Part shown: in pieces, positions 35,101-38,341 of the stretch
Layout: each line of letters opens with the position of its first letter
Position numbering within the stretch: position 1 is the first letter of the stretch
NCBI GenBank assembly: GCA_000310025.1
Contig: FN649751.1
Span: 5,097,548-5,135,888 of the forward strand
DNA: 38,341 nt
Source: Ectocarpus siliculosus
Lineage: Eukaryota; Sar; Phaeophyceae; Ectocarpales; Ectocarpaceae
Direction: 5' to 3'
The notes under the pieces: generated by a model
Database searches by the model: none
The model's input: only the letters and a program-made list of their open reading frames with translations
Told to the model about the DNA's origin: nothing
Made by a program: the position numbers and the translations under genes

Positions 35101-37248
35101 GGTAGCAAGGGGCGGGTGTGGGTGTGTTTTTATTTTTAGCGTGGACCACGTTTACCGGCTGACCAATGAAATGACGTCAGTCTCAGTGCGGTTGAAAGCG
35201 CAAAGTGCTGGAGGGCATGTGTGTGTGGGTTTTTGGTAGGTCGGCGATTGTTCTCATCTCCATCAAAGACCATCTGCCGGAGTGGTCTATCGGGTGGCGT
35301 TCAGGTCGTCATGTATTCGTACTCGTGGGTTCGAATCCCACGGTGGTCATTATCTTTTTTTCCTCGTTTTGTTCTTTCCCTCTGGTGTTTCACAGTTTTG
35401 TTTTTCTCCTACTTAAGGTGGACCTCCTACTCTAGGTAGACACCACTAATTCGAGAGAAAAACGTCAGCACGCGACAACGAAGGCTATTAGTCGTGTCGA
35501 GGCAACCCTCTCGAGACAGAGCAGTACCTTTCTTTCCCTCGTATGGGCGTGAAACACGGATCGATAACATCCCGCCTGATAGAAATTCCCTAAATAGTGT
35601 AGTGTTCGATGTTGGATGACACTATAATAATACATTCATCAATAGGCCCTTGTTTGGCACACGGACGGTGTCATCCTGTCCCTGGACTGGCTGGCTGTGT
35701 ATTTCTTTTTCTTTTTCTTTTTCTACAAAATCTCGCAACTGTTTTGTTTTTTTCCAAACCTTTGCGGCCCCAATCCGAACAAAACGCTGCTCGGGGCATT
35801 GCCGCCGCCTCCGCTGTTCGTTGTCTCAGGTTCAAGTGGAGCGCCCTCTGGGTGCTACCCATCGCGTTCGTGTTCGTGAGCTACCTGCAGCACCAGAAGG
35901 ACCTGTCGGACAAGGCCTTGGCCCTTGGCGTGGTGAAGGACCCCAAGGTCGGTCAGCGGAGCAGCCGGTAGCCACGAATCAGTTTTTGTTTGTTGGCGAT
36001 TTCTTGTGTCGTGTGTGAGCTTGTGATAGTTTCAGGAGCTTGTTTTCTCGTGTGCGCCAATATGATACCTCGCAGCTTTGAGTATATGATAGTTCGAGTC
36101 TTGTGTTTTTTTGTGTGCACCAATAGAATTCTGTCGCTGCTTGTACAGCGGTAGTTAGGACTTACAGACAACAAATATTTGGTCGTGATCATCGGGCGCG
36201 TGAGTCAGTCGACGGTTCGATAGCTCTTTGTCGTCTCTGAGTTGACCCGTTACTCTTTGGCATTTCGTAAGCGTTTGTCCGAAGGCACTACTTGTAGAGC
36301 GGTTGGTGAAACAACTGAATTGCTGCATCGACCGACAAAGAAGCAACAACAATGCACGTTGCGGCCGGCTAGGGCCAAGAGCAGTAGCCTTCTCTGCAAG
36401 CGGAGCCCTCTCTCTCTGCATGCATCCACACGCTTCGCCGGTTAGGGTCCACGGCAGTTGTAGCCTTTCCGCACAGGCGAGACCTGTCTCTGCATGCACC
36501 CACCACACGCTTCGCCTCAAGCGTGCGACGTGCTTTTAGGCTTGCCGCGACAACATGCCATGGTCTCCATTAAGAAATTTTGTTTCTTCTCTCCTCCCGA
36601 AATGCCTATTTACTTCATTTACCACACCCGCCACGAGGTAGACTTTGACTTGCTGCCGCGCGCTTGAATGTGCATGCTGCAGGTATTGGAGATGGTGACC
36701 GGGTTCTTGCCTCCTTGGTACACCGATTCGGAGGTGGAGCGGGTGGACTGGCTGAACAAGATGCTCGACAAGGTGTGGGTTTCGGGAGACGTGAAAGGAT
36801 GTGCGGCATAGACAAGTCAGTCAGCAGGAGGTTTGCGATTGTTGCCTGCTGATGCTGCTGCTGTTATTGCCACCGAGTGGGCGGTGGACCTGGCCAAATG
36901 ATGAAGCTGTGACGATCGACGGACCTCACCGCCGACGCTCTCGCCTTTGCAACGGCGTAAACTATGCATGTACCCTAGGTAACGTCCTGCCTGCCGTCCC
37001 CCCGTCGTCTGGTCGTCCCGTTTGCTCCGCCCTTGCCTCATTGCCCTAACCCTCTGCTGCCTGCGGTCGCGTTTATTCGCTCTCTCTTGGCGGCGGTCTG
37101 TTGGCGTGGACAGATGTGGGTGTCGGCGTCTGCGGCCACCCAGGACTTGTTCGCGACGACGATCCAGCCTATCCTGGACAGCTACCGCCCGCCGGGGATC
37201 AGCGCCCTCGGCTTCAAGAAGGTCTCGCTCGGCACCATCCCGCCCAAG
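25529..37248 (+). CDS. TMEM16/anoctamin protein fused to an SMP lipid-transfer domain, partial at the right edge
   Basis: Exons: 25529-26293, 27023-27217, 29201-29334, 29695-29914, 30287-30372, 30517-30646, 31300-31458, 31721-31909, 32490-32603, 33227-33355, 33771-33932, 34271-34435, 34812-34957, 35830-35947, 36683-36772, 37114-37248; all phases agree, about 979 residues to the last exon. Residues 1-255: Ser/acidic, Lys-rich and poly-Ala tail with a repeated NPFKRG/NPFKKG motif. About 340-816: anoctamin core, with GIYFAWLRFYTK, KPSPAGKL, FQFVNSYCSLLYVGFWLRDL, FGYVSMFAVVFPLAPLFAY, IGAWQLCLEMIG and VGEHVLFLLK; closest in style to the ANO8/ANO10 group. About 850-890: two hydrophobic stretches, a hairpin as in E-Syts. 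About 905-979: SMP start (PPWYTDSEVERVDWLNKML, LGTIPPK). Anoctamins are scramblases or anion channels; SMP domains carry lipids at membrane contacts. Exons 5-6 and the GC donor after 27217 are the least certain. The rest of SMP and any C2 domains are outside the window. Confidence 0.8.
26126..26159 (+). repeat. (GCT)n microsatellite encoding poly-Ala in exon 1
   Basis: About ten GCT codons encode an Ala tract in the N-terminal low-complexity region. A second Ala tract (GCAGCGGCAGCAGCAGCAGC) lies at about 25961-25988. Both keep the frame. Confidence 0.85.
26341..26368. repeat. (GGGA)n microsatellite in intron 1
   Basis: About six GGGA units lie shortly after the exon-1 donor (GTGAGAG) of the TMEM16-SMP gene. 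Intron 1 (26294-27022) otherwise shows T-rich sequence before the acceptor and no further exon that fits phase. Confidence 0.8.
27343..27441 (+). repeat. C-tailed tRNA-like short repeat, copy 2 (5' of LINE)
   Basis: It starts CCTGTGGGAACAATGCTCCG, contains GCGTGGTCAATGGCCTAACC, and ends GTACG followed by a poly-C-rich tail that abuts the LINE. It is very similar to the reverse complement of 29990-30088. Confidence 0.7.
27442..28524 (+). mobile_element. 5'-truncated non-LTR retrotransposon (LINE), 3' end of the reverse transcriptase ORF
   Basis: A single open frame of about 355 codons encodes the C-terminal part of a LINE-type polyprotein. It has the thumb-like region RIKRCILLNVIVPKLEYAG, then EVWEGNEKAVKQLETVQ and AAAKKILGCSS, a charged helical region, and a CxC-H-C zinc knuckle (CPCGKSEESRPHIVGEC) near the end. 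The catalytic palm and endonuclease are absent, as expected for a 5'-truncated copy. It lies in sense orientation in intron 2 of the TMEM16-SMP gene. The open frame suggests a fairly young insertion. A copy of the C-tailed repeat flanks each end. Confidence 0.82.
28457..28552 (+). repeat. C-tailed tRNA-like short repeat, copy 3 (3' end of LINE)
   Basis: It contains GGTGCTCCGTC, then GACGCGTGGTCAATGGTCAA, then GAGTACGCTCCCCTCCCC. The LINE frame runs into it and stops inside it at 28524, so it may be the LINE 3' end or a separate insertion. Confidence 0.65.
28555..28699. mobile_element. MITE-like element with terminal inverted repeats
   Basis: The left end CCGATTTTCAAA is the exact inverse of the right end TTTGAAAATCGG, and pairing continues imperfectly for about 20 more bases (GCTC and AACAAG/CAACCAAG blocks). 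It is about 145 bp, non-coding, and directly follows the poly-C tail of the repeat at 28457-28552. I could not confirm a target duplication. Confidence 0.5.
29990..30088 (-). repeat. C-tailed tRNA-like short repeat, copy 4 (inverted)
   Basis: On the minus strand it reads CCTGTGGGAACAATGCTCCG, then GCGGTCAACGTCTAACCGCT, AGGGCATGCAAAAC, and GAGTACGCCTCCCCCC. It sits in intron 4 of the TMEM16-SMP gene. Confidence 0.7.
31677..31720 (+). promoter_or_regulatory. Extreme polypyrimidine tract at the exon 8 acceptor
   Basis: T13, CT, about 15 C and 7 T run almost without interruption into CGATAG at the acceptor of exon 8 (31721). It is longer than other acceptor tracts in the window. The homopolymer lengths may be misread. 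Confidence 0.5.
33690..33770 (+). repeat. C-tailed tRNA-like short repeat, degenerate copy 5, ending in a splice acceptor
   Basis: ACAATGCTCCGTCCTCTCGA and GGTCTAACATGCCAAGGCAT match the other copies. Its C-rich tail (CGACCCCCAG) ends exactly at the acceptor of exon 11 at 33771. Confidence 0.6.
35153..35190 (-). repeat. Short interspersed repeat, second copy (inverted)
   Basis: This is the reverse complement of the repeat at 25416-25453, with very few differences. It lies about 80 bp upstream of the tRNA-Leu gene. Confidence 0.65.
35268..35349 (+). tRNA. tRNA-Leu (anticodon CAG)
   Basis: This is an 82-nt complete cloverleaf. The acceptor arms GACCATC (35268-35274) and GGTGGTC (35342-35348) pair fully with one G-T. 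The D stem is CCG/CGG with GGAGTGGTCTATCGG as A box. The anticodon stem TGGCG/CGTCA encloses the loop TTCAGGT with anticodon CAG at 35302-35304. A variable arm with a GTA/TAC stem (35313-35322) is typical of the class II Leu/Ser type. The T arm is GTGGG-TTCGAAT-CCCAC, the discriminator is A, and CCA is not encoded, as normal for a eukaryote. A T7 Pol III terminator follows from about 35354. The gene lies in sense orientation inside intron 13 of the TMEM16-SMP gene. Confidence 0.93.
35353..35361 (+). terminator. Pol III oligo(T) terminator of tRNA-Leu
   Basis: A run of seven T within about 5-12 bases after the tRNA 3' end matches the usual Pol III stop signal. Confidence 0.75.
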
Positions 37249-38341
37249 GTGCGGGTTATGCTGGTGTTCGTTGTCGTGGTGTGTCTGGGGGCGGAGCCTG
37301 CTGCCTGTACACTCGCGCGTATCACTCGTTGTTGCTGTGGTGGTGGTGATGGTGGCACCGCTGCGTGAGGCTGCTGCGCCGTGTGTTGGGGTTCGTGGGG
37401 CGCTCTCCAATCACACGCGCGACACACAAACCACAAAACAGCAGGCCATCGTGCAACACAGCAGCAGCAGCATGGACCAAGAGCAGACGTAGATCGTTCC
37501 GTCTCCGGCGTTGTCTGCTGCGGTAATACCCCGGCATCCCTAACTGGCATGTCAATTCTCGTGCTCCGGACTCTAGCCCGCCGCTTAGCTACTACAGCAG
37601 TATCCCCCACCACTTTGGCTGCCCACACTTGGTTTAATCTTTTTCTCAAAACTTGATTTTCTTTTTTCCTCGTCCGAGGTAGATCCTGCCCAAAGCTTCG
37701 ATAGTATGCTACCACGAAGCACGCCTTGCAATGGTGGTACAACCGCCCTCGCCTGATCTTTTACCTGTGTGTTGTTTCCGTTCGGCGTGGGGGGGGGCAC
37801 ACTTTTTTGCTTTTTTTTTGGGGGGGGGGGGGGGGGTTTTAGGGCCCCGGCATCCCCCCTTTGGAAAAAAAGGAAAAAAAGGCCGGGATCCAAATCCACC
37901 CCCCTTGGGCCGGGAACCCGGAATTTATGCGGGAGGCCGGGGTCAAGCCCGTCCCCCTCCCCATCCCCCTCAAAAAAATTTGCTTCCCCGGGAGGAAGAG
38001 GGGGGAGCTCGCCCCTCTCGGGCCGGTCTTCCCCTGGTTCGGGGCAGGGGGGGGGGGGGGGGGGGGGGTATTTTATTGGTAGGATCCACCCCCCTAAAAG
38101 GGTTTTGACCAATGAAAAAACTTTGCGTTTGAAAAAAAAAAGTTCTTTTTTAGGCCATGATCTGGGACCCCGGGAGGTTGGGGGGTTTTTTTTTTGCCCT
38201 CGGGCGCCCCAACGGCCTGACCAATGAAAAAACGTCAGTATTCTGGGGGGAAAAAAAAACCCCCGCCCACTCTACTCCCTGGTCAGGTGGGGGGGTTTTT
38301 TTTAACCTCGAATACGGGGACCGGCTGAACAATGCAAGTTT
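37249..38341. other. No gene supported; right end is low-quality homopolymer-rich sequence
   Basis: After the exon-16 donor (GTGCGG) nothing continues the SMP domain before the window ends. From about 37780 the sequence turns into long G, C, T and A runs, including a G26-type run near 38047-38068, typical of unreliable read ends. Degenerate matches to the ACTGAGACTGACGT repeat occur at 38213-38240 and near 38320. Confidence 0.6.

Larger units (their letters stand above)
34812..37248 (+). other. Membrane hairpin plus SMP-domain start (extended-synaptotagmin type) in the 3' part of the fusion gene
   Basis: Exons 13-16. Exons 13-14 encode KWYMPLAFLPFIAAW and ALWVLPIAFVFVSYLQH, two hydrophobic segments like the ER hairpin of extended synaptotagmins. 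Exons 15-16 encode the beginning of an SMP domain: PPW, ERVDWLNKML, MW, TIQPILDSY, ISALGFKKVSLGTIPPK. Exon 12 ends and exon 13 begins in phase 0. An independent gene starting at the ATG near 34922 is the alternative. Reading through the exon-14 donor (GTCGGT, weak) would give a stop after VGQRSSR. Confidence 0.75.

Noticed and set aside
1-38341. CRISPR arrays, operons or bacterial gene signals
   Set aside because: Tandem repeats here are microsatellites or intronic minisatellites without spacer structure, and all genes are split by introns.

Overview
This is a nuclear window from an intron-rich, GC-rich eukaryote. Short exons are joined by GT-AG introns of about 200-1200 bp, and there are tRNA-derived SINE-like repeats, a truncated LINE, many microsatellites (GCT/CAG, CA, poly-A, poly-C) and one run of Ns. 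The style and gene content fit a stramenopile alga, most likely a brown alga of the Ectocarpus type. That assignment is inference. Homopolymer-rich stretches and the gap suggest a draft assembly. All gene models below were built by reading splice sites and codon phase by eye.

Layout. (1) 270-11256, minus strand: a large secreted multi-module glycoside hydrolase gene. A signal peptide and Cys-rich exon (10851-11256) is probably joined to three consecutive GH114 (endo-alpha-1,4-polygalactosaminidase family) modules separated by Pro/Thr/Ser linkers. The third module runs off the left edge. Exon lengths repeat from module to module (176, 81, 78, 114/117, 50 and 64 bp), so the gene grew by tandem duplication of an exon block. 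(2) 11257-15375: gene-poor DNA with the assembly gap. (3) 15376-17992, minus: a small coiled-coil protein gene of unknown function. (4) 17993-19871: mostly no gene, two weak exon candidates. (5) 19872-23466, minus: a complete six-exon USB1 gene (U6 snRNA 3'-end phosphodiesterase) with both HxS motifs. (6) 23467-25528: a divergent intergenic region carrying a tRNA-like sequence and a poly-A SINE. (7) 25529-37248 and beyond, plus: a 16-exon gene encoding a TMEM16/anoctamin membrane protein, followed in phase by a hydrophobic hairpin and the start of an SMP lipid-transfer domain of the extended-synaptotagmin type. Its introns hold a 5'-truncated LINE, a MITE-like element, several C-tailed repeats and a complete tRNA-Leu(CAG) gene. 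(8) 37249-38341: no gene, poor-quality sequence.

The most interesting item is the apparent covalent fusion of a TMEM16 protein (scramblase/channel family) with an SMP lipid-transfer module. All exon junctions I could place across it keep one reading frame. The main alternative is two adjacent genes, with the second starting at an ATG near 34922. Other notable items are a minisatellite that repeats a 5' splice site in 24-bp, in-frame steps; tandem hairpins with a compensatory stem change; a GH114 module with a D-to-N change in its EPDN motif; and a strongly over-represented 10-mer, TACAGCAGTA.
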